Positions 53,258 through 61,812 of a stretch of DNA of 64,000 nucleotides are shown piece by piece. Source of the DNA: an uncultured Paracoccaceae bacterium (GTDB lineage: Bacteria; Pseudomonadota; Alphaproteobacteria; Rhodobacterales; Rhodobacteraceae); assembly GCA_947503775.1 (NCBI GenBank), contig CANNFE010000013.1:1-64000 (forward strand), read 5' to 3'. Position 1 is the stretch's first letter; each line of letters opens with the position of its first letter. Below the pieces are notes generated by a model. It saw only the letters and a list, made by a program, of their open reading frames with translations, was not told the origin of the DNA and did not search any database. Made by a program: the position numbers and the translations under genes.

Positions 53258-55072
53258 ATGCTTGCTGCTGCCATGCCCCCTAACGCCTTCTCGATTCGCA
53301 CTTTTATCGGGCCTGTTCTGGCCCTCCTTTTTGCCCTTACGGCGACCGCCCAGTCTGCGAGAGCCCAAGCCGGCGACGTCTGGATTCAGGTCGAAGCCCG
53401 GCCAAGCCTGACCGCTGCGCAGGATCGCGCTCGTTTCTATTCGGGCTCCTTGAACGATGTGAACGGCTTTGCGCTCGACACCGGATGGTACGGGATCGCT
53501 CTAGGCCCTTATTCATCCGAGGATGCCGAGGCGCTGACGCGCCAGCTTTTACGCGACAGGCTCATTCCGTCCGACAGCTTCATCGCCGACGGCTCGCAGT
53601 TCGAACGGCGGTTCTGGCCGATCGGCAATGCCGCGTTCGAGATCATCGCCCCTCAGCCTGAGCCGGAGCCTCAGATCGCCGCCGAGCCGGAGCCACAGCA
53701 GATCCAAGAGCCTGAGACCGAGCCGACCCCGATCGTGCAACTCGATGAAACCCCGTCGCAGGCGCGGGCCATCGAGGCCCAGCTCACCCGGCGCGAACGG
53801 GAAAAGGTGCAGACCGCGCTCGAATGGGCCGGGGCCTACGAGGGCGCGATTGACGGGCTCTTTGGGCGCGGCACTCGCAACGCCATGGCGGAATGGCAGG
53901 CTCGCAATGGCTACCAGACGACTGGGATCATGACGAGCGCCCAGCGAAACGAGCTCCTTGTTGCCTATGATGCCGTTCTCGAGGGTCTGGGCATGGAAAT
54001 GGTCACCGAGGATGTGGCGGGGATCCAGCTCAGACTGCCGATGGAAGCGGTGCAGTTCGACGCCTATGCACCGCCCTTCGTGCGCTATACCTCACAGACC
54101 ATCGAGGACGCCCAGATCCTGCTCATTTCGCAGCCCGGAGATCAGGATCGCCTCTTCGGCCTCTACGAGATCATGCAGACCCTCGACATCGTACCCGAGG
54201 ACGGAGATCGAAGACGGACGGACAGCGCCTTCCGGATCGAGGGGGCAAACAGCCGGATTTCCTCCTTCACGCTCGCCGAACTTCGCGACGGCCGGATCAA
54301 GGGTTTTACGCTGGTCTGGCCGGCGGGGGATGAACAACGCCGCACGAGACTTCTGGCCGAGATGCGCGCGAGCTTTCAGTTCCTGCCGGGCGTGCTCGAG
54401 CCTTCCGCCGCCTCCGATCCCGAAGATCAGGTCCTCGGCCAGATCGCGGGTCTCGAACTTCGCAGGCCGCGTCTGTCGCGCAGCGGCTTTTACGTCGATG
54501 CCTCCGGAACCACCCTGACGACACCGGAAGCAATCGCGGAATGCAATCGCATCACGCTCGACCGGACCCATGACGCCGAAGTGGCCTTCATCGACGAGGC
54601 GTTGGGGATCGCGGCACTTAGACCCCTCGAGCCGTTAGCCCCGCCCGCCATCGCGCAACTGCGTGTCCAGACACCCCGGATTGGCGATGAAATGACCGTC
54701 TCCGGCTATCCCTATGAGGGGGTGCTGAACGCGCCGACGCTCACATTCGGCAGTCTTGCGGATATCCGCGGGCTCAGGGGTGAAACCGACCGCATGCGCC
54801 TTGACATGACCGTCGAGGACGGTGCGGCCGGTGGGCCGGTCCTCGATCGCTCAGGTGCGGTTGTCGGGCTCCTCTTGGCGGCCCCGGCGGACAGCAGCAC
54901 GCAATTGCCGGACGGGGTCAGTTTCTTTCTGGATGCCGAGACGCTCGCCAATCGGCTGACATCCGAAGGTCTGGATATCGCTCCTCCTGCGGGCAGCTTC
55001 GAGACCCAGTCGCCAGAGAGCCTGACAAAGGCCGCACCAAAGCTCACCGTCCTCGTAAGCTGCTGGGACTGA
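53258..55072 (+). CDS. Secreted peptidoglycan-binding protein with degenerate trypsin-like domain
   Basis: A 604-residue exported protein. The signal peptide ends near residue 37 (QSARAQAG). A SPOR-like domain follows (about 38-125, GLNDVN/WYGIALGPYSSEDAEAL), then a Pro/Glu-rich linker (130-165) and a PG_binding_1 domain (about 172-240, YEGAIDGLFGRGTRNAMAEW). The C-terminal domain (about 400-585) has the trypsin/HtrA shape but lacks the triad: TTPEAI replaces the NAHV-type His motif, no Asp is present at the DLALL position, and Ala524 stands in GAAGGP where GxSGGP is expected. It is probably a wall-associated binding or scaffold protein. Confidence 0.82.
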   Translation: MLAAAMPPNAFSIRTFIGPVLALLFALTATAQSARAQAGDVWIQVEARPSLTAAQDRARFYSGSLNDVNGFALDTGWYGIALGPYSSEDAEALTRQLLRDRLIPSDSFIADGSQFERRFWPIGNAAFEIIAPQPEPEPQIAAEPEPQQIQEPETEPTPIVQLDETPSQARAIEAQLTRREREKVQTALEWAGAYEGAIDGLFGRGTRNAMAEWQARNGYQTTGIMTSAQRNELLVAYDAVLEGLGMEMVTEDVAGIQLRLPMEAVQFDAYAPPFVRYTSQTIEDAQILLISQPGDQDRLFGLYEIMQTLDIVPEDGDRRRTDSAFRIEGANSRISSFTLAELRDGRIKGFTLVWPAGDEQRRTRLLAEMRASFQFLPGVLEPSAASDPEDQVLGQIAGLELRRPRLSRSGFYVDASGTTLTTPEAIAECNRITLDRTHDAEVAFIDEALGIAALRPLEPLAPPAIAQLRVQTPRIGDEMTVSGYPYEGVLNAPTLTFGSLADIRGLRGETDRMRLDMTVEDGAAGGPVLDRSGAVVGLLLAAPADSSTQLPDGVSFFLDAETLANRLTSEGLDIAPPAGSFETQSPESLTKAAPKLTVLVSCWD

Positions 55073-55116
55073 CTCCGTAGCCCCACAAACATCGCCAAAT
55101 GCGAAAACCTGACCGC

Positions 55117-56565
55117 TCAGTCCCGCCAGAACTGGATGGTCAGGATCGTAAAGACCGCCATCACCTCCAGCCGTCCGATCAACATGGTGATCGCGAGGAT
55201 CCACTTCGCCGTCGCCCCCAGACCTGCGAAATTGCCCGCCGGCCCGATCTCGCTGCCAAGACCCGGCCCGATATTTCCAAGGGCTGTCGCGGCCCCCGAT
55301 ACCGACGTGATGAAATCAAGACCGGTCATCCCCAACGCGACCGCGACCACACCCAGCGTGACCGTGAAGAAGAAGAAGAACGACATGACAGAGTTGAGCA
55401 CGTCATCACCCACCGTCCGTCCATCATAGCGGGGCGTGAAAATGCCAGAGGGCGAGTGGATACGCTCGATCTGGGTCTTGATCGACGCAAAAAGCAGTTG
55501 GTAGCGGAATATCTTGATCGAACAGGCCGTCGATCCCGCGCATCCGCCGATCAGGCCGATGAAAAAGAACAGAACGACGGGAAAGGCGCCCCATCGCATA
55601 TAGTCATCGCTGGCATATCCCGTTCCTGTCAGGATCGAAACGACGTTGAAAAGAGACTTGCGAAAAGAGTATTCCAGCGACCCGTCCGACCGCGTCATCA
55701 GCCACAGGGACACCACCGTCACCAGCACGAAGGCGGTCAGAAAGAAGCCTCGGATCTGCCGATCCCGCCAAAGAGGCTGGGCCGTCCCTGCGAGAAGCTG
55801 CACATACCGGACAAAGGGAAGAGCGGCCAGAATCATAAAGACCGCAGCGACATATTCGGCGCCCGCCGAAAACCCGCCAAAGGATGTATCGTAATTCGCA
55901 AAACCGCCGGTGGCGACGGTTGTCATCGCATGGGTGATTGCGTCCAGCCACCCCATACCGGACAGCCCGTAGCAAGCGGAGCAGGCAAGGGTAAGAGCAA
56001 GGTAGATCACGGAAATACGGCTAGCGATCTCTCCGGCACGCGGCAGGATCTTGCCCATCGTATCAAAGCTCTCGGTCCGAAAGATCTGCATGCCGCCAAC
56101 GCGAAGCTCAGGCAGAAACACCATCGCGACGACAATGATGCCAACGCCGCCGAGCCACTGCAAAATCCCTCTCCAGAGCTTGAGACCATCAGGCAGATCC
56201 CCGATCCCCGTCATGACGGTCGATCCTGTCGTGGTCAGGCCGGACATCGCTTCAAAGAACGCATCGGTGAACGTCATCGCGCTCGCCCCCAGCATCAGGG
56301 GAAGCGCGCCGAAAACCGGCAGGATCAGCCAGACGATCGTCGTCAGAAGAAAGGTCTGACGAATGGACAGTCCCTCACCGACCCCGTTCGAGCAGGCCAG
56401 CGCGATGAGACTACCAGCCAGAACCGTGACGATCCCGGCCTGAAGAAAGACCGTCCATTGCCCGTTGCCTGCAATCAGGTCGATGCCCAGAGGAAACAGC
56501 ATCGTCGCACCCAAAGCAGCGACGAGCAGGCCGATGACGTATCCTACAGGTCGGATGTCGAACAT
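55117..56565 (-). CDS. trkH: TrkH-family potassium uptake protein
   Basis: A 482-residue inner-membrane K+ transporter with four repeats of a helix-pore-helix unit. Selectivity-filter segments include AMSGLTTTGSTVMTG, HAMTTVATGGFANYD, and GGCAGSTACSIK. The cytosolic partner TrkA is not encoded here. It stands alone between the protease-like gene and the lipoprotein gene, convergent with the former (44 bp gap). The start at 56565 is ATG (MFDIRPVGYVIG). Confidence 0.95.
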   Translation of the reverse strand: MFDIRPVGYVIGLLVAALGATMLFPLGIDLIAGNGQWTVFLQAGIVTVLAGSLIALACSNGVGEGLSIRQTFLLTTIVWLILPVFGALPLMLGASAMTFTDAFFEAMSGLTTTGSTVMTGIGDLPDGLKLWRGILQWLGGVGIIVVAMVFLPELRVGGMQIFRTESFDTMGKILPRAGEIASRISVIYLALTLACSACYGLSGMGWLDAITHAMTTVATGGFANYDTSFGGFSAGAEYVAAVFMILAALPFVRYVQLLAGTAQPLWRDRQIRGFFLTAFVLVTVVSLWLMTRSDGSLEYSFRKSLFNVVSILTGTGYASDDYMRWGAFPVVLFFFIGLIGGCAGSTACSIKIFRYQLLFASIKTQIERIHSPSGIFTPRYDGRTVGDDVLNSVMSFFFFFTVTLGVVAVALGMTGLDFITSVSGAATALGNIGPGLGSEIGPAGNFAGLGATAKWILAITMLIGRLEVMAVFTILTIQFWRD

Positions 56566-56641
56566 AAAGCGGAGCTTTGGCGGCAGGCAGGGATCACGTC
56601 AAGCAACCTCGGCTTCTCTTCGAATGATAGAGCGATCCAAC

Positions 56642-56672
56642 AAAAAAGGGTCGACCCGATGGACCGACCCTT
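56642..56672 (-). terminator. Rho-independent terminator after the lipoprotein gene
   Basis: AAGGGTCG and CGACCCTT form a perfect 8-bp stem around an 11-nt loop, followed on the minus strand by a T-run (TTTTTTG). It lies 25 bp beyond the lipoprotein stop at 56698. Confidence 0.85.
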
Positions 56673-56697
56673 CCTAGGTATTTCCTATGATCGCCGC

Positions 56698-57303
56698 TTA
56701 GCGGCCAAGGCTGTCGAATGTTCGGCGCTGATCGGGACCAAGACCAAGCCACCCCTGGGTCACAGCCGCCACATGATTGACGATCCGCACCTTTTGGGTC
56801 TGGCCTTGCTCTGCCGCCTGCACGGCCTGATCGCCGGTAAAGGCTTCAAGATCGGTGCGGAACAGGATCGGCTCGGTGACCGGCGCGCCGGTCCGCGCGT
56901 CAAGGACCTGTGCCGTATAGATAATGTCATGCACGGCCTGCGGCGCCCGCGCAACAGCCGCTGGTGTCACCGCATGGAACCGTTGCATGGTCACGTTCAA
57001 GGTCACCGGCTTTGACCCGCGAACGCCTGCGACACCGCGCTGCAGTCCGGCCTCCATCACGGCCTTGACCTGCGCCCGCCGATCTCCCGCAGGATCGCCA
57101 TGCCAAACGATGTCGGCTTCCGGCGCAATCCGGTTCACATCAGTGACCGTCAGCGTCTCAGGAACGCTCACATCCACCGATCTGAAAGACCAGCTGCGCG
57201 CCGTCGCCTCATCGATCCCCTGATTGTAACTTGTTTCCCATGTGGACGAGCATGCAGCTGCAAACAGCAGTGCTCCCATAGCTAATACAGATCTTCTTTT
57301 CAC
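56698..57303 (-). CDS. Putative lipoprotein of unknown function
   Basis: A 201-residue protein with a basic start (VKRRSVLAMGALLFAAACSS), a hydrophobic core and a lipobox-like AAAC, so it is probably lipid-anchored in the envelope. The mature part is polar, with a conserved-looking centre VNVT-type strand MQRFHAVTPAAVARAP and ends GWLGLGPDQRRTFDSLGR. It resembles uncharacterised lipoproteins of Rhodobacterales. GTG at 57303 is chosen because GGAG is 5 nt upstream; the GTG at 57309 is too close to it. Confidence 0.75.
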   Translation of the reverse strand: MKRRSVLAMGALLFAAACSSTWETSYNQGIDEATARSWSFRSVDVSVPETLTVTDVNRIAPEADIVWHGDPAGDRRAQVKAVMEAGLQRGVAGVRGSKPVTLNVTMQRFHAVTPAAVARAPQAVHDIIYTAQVLDARTGAPVTEPILFRTDLEAFTGDQAVQAAEQGQTQKVRIVNHVAAVTQGWLGLGPDQRRTFDSLGR

Positions 57304-57810
57304 AGCCACTCCTCAGTCACTCAAGCATTGTCGGCGCATTCCAGATCGACGCCGCCTCACAGGACGCGCAATTTAGAAAAAAAATGGAAACTCATCAACT
57401 CTTATCCAATTTCCCGTCCTTGCGGCACAAGATCCCTCTTAAGTAGAGCATAACATATTTCTTCTCTACTTTGGCGATTTTCTGCAAGGATTGAAAATCG
57501 ATGCCTGATCAAAGTCGTCAATTGGTTAACAAGATGTTTAAAATCTGGTGAAACGAAGAGTTTGCCAGACCGCGTAAGCGCGCTCATCGGCAAGGTGGCG
57601 CGTTTGTATTTCCTTTCGTAAAGCGATCGGTCCCGCATCTGGCGGACAGAGGCAGGGTCCAGCTCATCGCCAGATGGCAGAGACGCTCGTTCACAGGCTT
57701 TGCCCGATCGTCTCCTGACCACATGATCGTGAGGCCGGCACGAACAGCCGTTTTCCCTTCACCAATATGCTCTACGTCAAGGCGTGCAGAGCTTACTTGA
57801 AGGACATCCC
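57304..57810. other. Low-GC intergenic stretch with one doubtful open frame
   Basis: About 500 bases of lower GC. The minus-strand frame 57402-57722 could encode 106 basic residues, or a shorter piece from an ATG near 57585, but it has no recognised domain and no clear ribosome binding site. On the plus strand nothing is convincing until the GAAGGAC ribosome binding site of the MBL gene. Promoters of the two divergent genes probably lie here. Confidence 0.4.
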
Positions 57811-58728
57811 ATGCCGCATTTCACTCGCCGTCAGACTCTCGCAGCCGGCCTTTCCTCTCCCGCATTGATCTTGACGCCTCAGCTTGTCAGGGCCGCCGGG
57901 CATTCAGAGGTGCCCGTGCTTCCATCGCATCGATCCTTTCAGCTTGGAGAGTTCAAAGTCGTCACGCTGCTGGACGGCCACACGCCGCGCGATGAGCCGC
58001 AATCGATCTTTGGTATGAATGTCTCCGCCGAAGAGTTCGCAGATGTCAGCGAGGCAAACTTCATCGGAACCGAGACCGCGCATTTCTTCTTCACGCCGAC
58101 GCTCGTTGATACCGGATCAGAGGTCATTCTCTTCGATACCGGCCTGGGCCAGGGCGGGCTTCAAACAGCGTTGAGCGATGCCGGATATGGCCCGGAGGAC
58201 ATCACTCATGTCGTGATCACTCACATGCATGGCGATCATATCGGTGGCCTGATGACGGATGGCGCAGCGACCTTCGCCAATGCAGAGCATCTGACCGGAC
58301 AAGCGGAATTCGACTATTGGACGCAAAATGCAAATGACGCGGTCACAGCGAATGTCATGCCCTTGCAGGACCAGTTCACGCTTCTCGCGGACGGTGCGGA
58401 TGTCAGAACAGGCATCACGGCCCGCGCCGCGTTTGGGCACACGCCGGGGCACATGACCTATCTACTTGAAAGCGGCGGGCAGCAGATGCTGCTGATGGCC
58501 GATCTTGCCAATCACTATGTCTGGTCCTTGGCCTATCCTGATTGGGAGGTTCGGTTCGATATGGACAAGGAAGGCGCGGCTCAGGCGCGCCGCGAAACAC
58601 TCGGGATGGTGGCCGCTGAAAAGATCCCGGTCATCGGCTATCATATGCCATTTCCCGCGGCAGGCTTCGTCGAAGAGCGTGGAGAAGGCTTCCACTACGT
58701 CCCGGTGAGCTATCAATTTCTCGGTTAG
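57811..58728 (+). CDS. Exported MBL-fold hydrolase with Tat-type signal
   Basis: A 305-residue metallo-beta-lactamase-fold enzyme exported by the twin-arginine route: TRRQTLAAGLSSPALILTPQ fits the Tat pattern with RR at residues 6-7. The active site is intact: THMHGDHIGG near residue 140, later GHTPGHMTY and the metal-bridging Asp in MADLANH. This is close to quorum-quenching lactonase and related hydrolases, but the substrate is unknown. The start at 57811 follows GAAGGACAT. Confidence 0.9.
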   Translation: MPHFTRRQTLAAGLSSPALILTPQLVRAAGHSEVPVLPSHRSFQLGEFKVVTLLDGHTPRDEPQSIFGMNVSAEEFADVSEANFIGTETAHFFFTPTLVDTGSEVILFDTGLGQGGLQTALSDAGYGPEDITHVVITHMHGDHIGGLMTDGAATFANAEHLTGQAEFDYWTQNANDAVTANVMPLQDQFTLLADGADVRTGITARAAFGHTPGHMTYLLESGGQQMLLMADLANHYVWSLAYPDWEVRFDMDKEGAAQARRETLGMVAAEKIPVIGYHMPFPAAGFVEERGEGFHYVPVSYQFLG

Positions 58729-58799
58729 CCTCTGATATTAGGGATTTATTCATCCCTATACAGTTTTCTCCGGTCAAATGACTCTGACCGGAGAGACAC

Positions 58800-59909
58800 A
58801 TGACCGCTCCTATTGATGCTGCCAACTTCATGACGATCGATCGTCTTGTGGACTCTCTTTCACAGATCATATTCCTGATCGATGTCGAACCTGACCATAC
58901 GTTTCGATATCGCAGGCTCAACCTGATGCATCAGAAACTGACGGGTCTCAGCAATACCGATCTCATGGGACGCACCCCCCACGAGGCTCTGCCCCCCCGG
59001 GTCGCGGATGCCGTCTGCCGGAATTACTCCGTCTGCGTCAAAACCCGTCAACACTATGTTTATGAAGAAGTGTTGGAGTTTAACGGCGAACCTTGCTGGT
59101 ATCGGACAACTCTGTCACCGATCATGGATGATGCCGGGGAAGTCTGCCTTATCATCGGAAGCGCGGTCGACATAACTGATTACAAGCAGCGCGACTTCGA
59201 ATATGTCTCTGAGCAATCTCAGCTGACGTCACTGATCGATGATCTGCGCTTGTTCTCAGCCATGGCGGTCGAAGATATGCGAGGCCCGTTTCGCACGATT
59301 CTCGGCCTCTTGAGTTATATCAAGGACGGCTTTCTCGACTTGGGCGACGACAAGATACACCACATCAACATGATCGAGAATGTCACCGAAGCCGCATTGC
59401 ACAAGATGGAAGGCATCGTGGAGCGGGCAGATAGATTCAGCCTCAAGACAGAAACGCATTCCAATGTAAACCTCGACCAGGTCTGCAAGGAATTCACCGC
59501 TCTTCTCGATCCAGAGAAAAAGTTCCGGATCGTCTTTCCGAAACTCCGTGTTGAGACGGACCGCGTTGCGTTGCAGATCATCATTCGGAGCCTTCTTGAA
59601 AACGCACTTCGCTATGCAGGACGAAAGGTAGAACTGACCGTCACACCGGATAACGGATCAGACGATCGTCTGTGGTTCACCATGTCTGACGACAGCCTCG
59701 GTCCGGCGCCGGACCTGCGGGCTGACGGCCGCAAGGTCGTCCCCCACAAGGAAGAGGCCGATGCGCGGCCCGACATGCTTCTTGTCCGAGACCTCGTTGA
59801 AGAGCGTGAAGGAACCGTGCGACAAATCAACAACGGCCGCCCTGGAACATGGATCGGCTTCTCGCTTCCCGGTCGCCTGCTCTCTCAGGAGGAAATGATA
59901 GAGAGCTAA
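58800..59909 (+). CDS. PAS-domain histidine-kinase-like protein without acceptor His
   Basis: A 369-residue cytoplasmic sensor. Residues about 15-128 are a PAS domain with a PAC end (IGSAVDITDYKQRDFEYVS). The dimerisation helix that normally contains HDLR-x-P reads AMAVEDMRGPFRTILGLL, with Glu158 at the His position. The ATPase-like domain (about 245-360) keeps an N-box RSLLENALRYA, but its G-box reads DDSLGP instead of DxGxG; a GTWIGFSLP end is present. It is therefore probably a non-phosphorylating partner or ligand sensor. No response regulator is adjacent. Confidence 0.8.
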   Translation: MTAPIDAANFMTIDRLVDSLSQIIFLIDVEPDHTFRYRRLNLMHQKLTGLSNTDLMGRTPHEALPPRVADAVCRNYSVCVKTRQHYVYEEVLEFNGEPCWYRTTLSPIMDDAGEVCLIIGSAVDITDYKQRDFEYVSEQSQLTSLIDDLRLFSAMAVEDMRGPFRTILGLLSYIKDGFLDLGDDKIHHINMIENVTEAALHKMEGIVERADRFSLKTETHSNVNLDQVCKEFTALLDPEKKFRIVFPKLRVETDRVALQIIIRSLLENALRYAGRKVELTVTPDNGSDDRLWFTMSDDSLGPAPDLRADGRKVVPHKEEADARPDMLLVRDLVEEREGTVRQINNGRPGTWIGFSLPGRLLSQEEMIES

Positions 59910-60016
59910 ATCGCAGTCGCGGCGGGCGAGACCTCTGCAAGGTCTTCTCAGAAAAGCTCTGCGTGCCACCTCGGCGCAAGAAAAGCTTTCCCTGACAGAA
60001 CCATCGAGATCAAACG

Positions 60017-61705
60017 TCAGCCACTTGGGTCACGCCATCGATTGACGATCGGATACCTCCGGTCCAGCCAGAACGCACGCGGAGACAAACGCGCACCTGG
60101 CGCGGATTGGAACCGCTTGTATTCGCTGACATAGACAAGATGCTCGATCCGCTTGACCGTCTCGCGATCAAACCCGGCCTGCACGCAATCGGCAACCGAT
60201 TTCTCCTCATCCACCAACATCTCAAGAATACCATCAAGAACGTCATAAGGCGGCAGGGAGTCCTCGTCCTTCTGATCGGGCCGCAATTCGGCGGAGGGGG
60301 GTTTTTCGATGATCGAAACCGGTACGACCTCGCCCTCCGGCCCCTTCATCCAATCTCGCCAGGTCCGGTTGCGCCAGCGACAGATCTCGAACACCCGCGT
60401 TTTGTAAAGATCCTTGATCGGATTATAGCCGCCCGACATATCACCATAGATCGTCGCATAGCCGACCGCGATTTCGGATTTGTTGCCGGTCGTCAGCAGC
60501 ATCTCCCCGAACTTGTTTGACTGAGCCATCAAAAGAAGACCGCGCAACCGGGACTGGATATTCTCTTCGGTCACATCCTCGTTTCGCCCTGAAAACAAAG
60601 GCGCAAGCGCATCGCGAATGGCATCCTGAGGTCCCGAAATCGGCACCTCATCCAACCGGCATCCCAAAAGCCGGGCGGCCTGCGCCGCATCCCGCAAAGA
60701 GCTGTCCGACGTATATCGGGACGGCAGCATGACGCAGCGCACATGATCCGCGCCCAGCGCATCGACCGCAATCGCCGCAACAAGGGCCGAGTCGATCCCG
60801 CCAGACAGACCAAGCAGCACATCCGAAAAACCGGTCTTGGCCATATAATCGCGCAAAGCCCCGACCATGACCCGGTAATCCTGCTCTAGAGAGGTCGGGA
60901 TATCGGCGATCGGACCGGGCTCCGGCGACCACCCCGCCTCGTCGCGAACAAACGTGATCTCTCCGTAGGCCTCTTCGAAAAGCGGCATCCGCATCTCAAG
61001 AGCGCCATGGCGGTCGAGTACGAACGAACCGCCATCGAACATCTGGTCGTCCTGCCCGCCCACAAGGTTGAGATAGACCAAAGGCAGTCCGGTTTCGACC
61101 ACCCGCGAGACCATGTGATTGAGGCGAACCTCCATCTTGTCGCGAAAGTAAGGAGATCCGTTGGGGATCACGAAGATCTCAGCCCCGCATTCGGCCATCG
61201 TTTCGGTGACATCGGGATACCACGCGTCTTCGCAAATCGGAGTGCCGATCCGCGGGCTTTGATTGTTCAGCGTCCATGGGCCCTGAACCTGCCCTCGATT
61301 GAACACCCGAACCTCGTCGAACACATTGAAATTGGGAAGAAAATGCTTGAACGCCCGACTTATCACCCGGCCTTCACGAAAGACGTGATAGGCGTTGTGC
61401 AGCCGAGTGCCGTCGACAAAGGGCCCGCCAATTGCAAGGGCCGGACCTGCGCCGCACTCCGTCATGAGCCGATCAAGGTGATCGGCCGCATCCAGAACAA
61501 AGGCAGGTTTGCGGATCAGATCCTGGGGCTGATACCCGGTCAGGAACATCTCGGGCAGTGCCACAAGATCGACCCCGCGGCTGCGACCCTCCTCCCAGGC
61601 GGAACGTGCCTTTTGGGCATTGCCGGAAAGATCCCCGACCACCGGGTTGAGTTGCGCCAGAAGGATCCGAAACCGATCGTGGCTATGTGCTGTTGTCCCA
61701 TCCAT
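60017..61705 (-). CDS. nadE: Glutamine-dependent NAD+ synthetase
   Basis: A 562-residue two-domain enzyme making NAD from deamido-NAD. The N-terminal nitrilase-type glutaminase has the Glu-Lys-Cys triad in LPEMFLTGY, FKHFLPN and GTPICEDAW. The C-terminal synthetase has the PP-loop LLGLSGGIDSALVAAIAV and the GNKSEIAVGYATIYGD segment. The start at 61705 (MDGTTAHSHDRF) is preferred to 61729. It is divergent from the MORN-repeat gene with 107 bp between starts. Confidence 0.96.
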   Translation of the reverse strand: MDGTTAHSHDRFRILLAQLNPVVGDLSGNAQKARSAWEEGRSRGVDLVALPEMFLTGYQPQDLIRKPAFVLDAADHLDRLMTECGAGPALAIGGPFVDGTRLHNAYHVFREGRVISRAFKHFLPNFNVFDEVRVFNRGQVQGPWTLNNQSPRIGTPICEDAWYPDVTETMAECGAEIFVIPNGSPYFRDKMEVRLNHMVSRVVETGLPLVYLNLVGGQDDQMFDGGSFVLDRHGALEMRMPLFEEAYGEITFVRDEAGWSPEPGPIADIPTSLEQDYRVMVGALRDYMAKTGFSDVLLGLSGGIDSALVAAIAVDALGADHVRCVMLPSRYTSDSSLRDAAQAARLLGCRLDEVPISGPQDAIRDALAPLFSGRNEDVTEENIQSRLRGLLLMAQSNKFGEMLLTTGNKSEIAVGYATIYGDMSGGYNPIKDLYKTRVFEICRWRNRTWRDWMKGPEGEVVPVSIIEKPPSAELRPDQKDEDSLPPYDVLDGILEMLVDEEKSVADCVQAGFDRETVKRIEHLVYVSEYKRFQSAPGARLSPRAFWLDRRYPIVNRWRDPSG

Positions 61706-61812
61706 ACCAAAGCGATGTAGCAGACCCACGCCGGGAGGAAACCCGCGAGCGATGCTTGACGGCTGCCGTCCCGCCGATCACCCTGCGAAAAAAGCTTCCC
61801 CAAGGAACCGAA

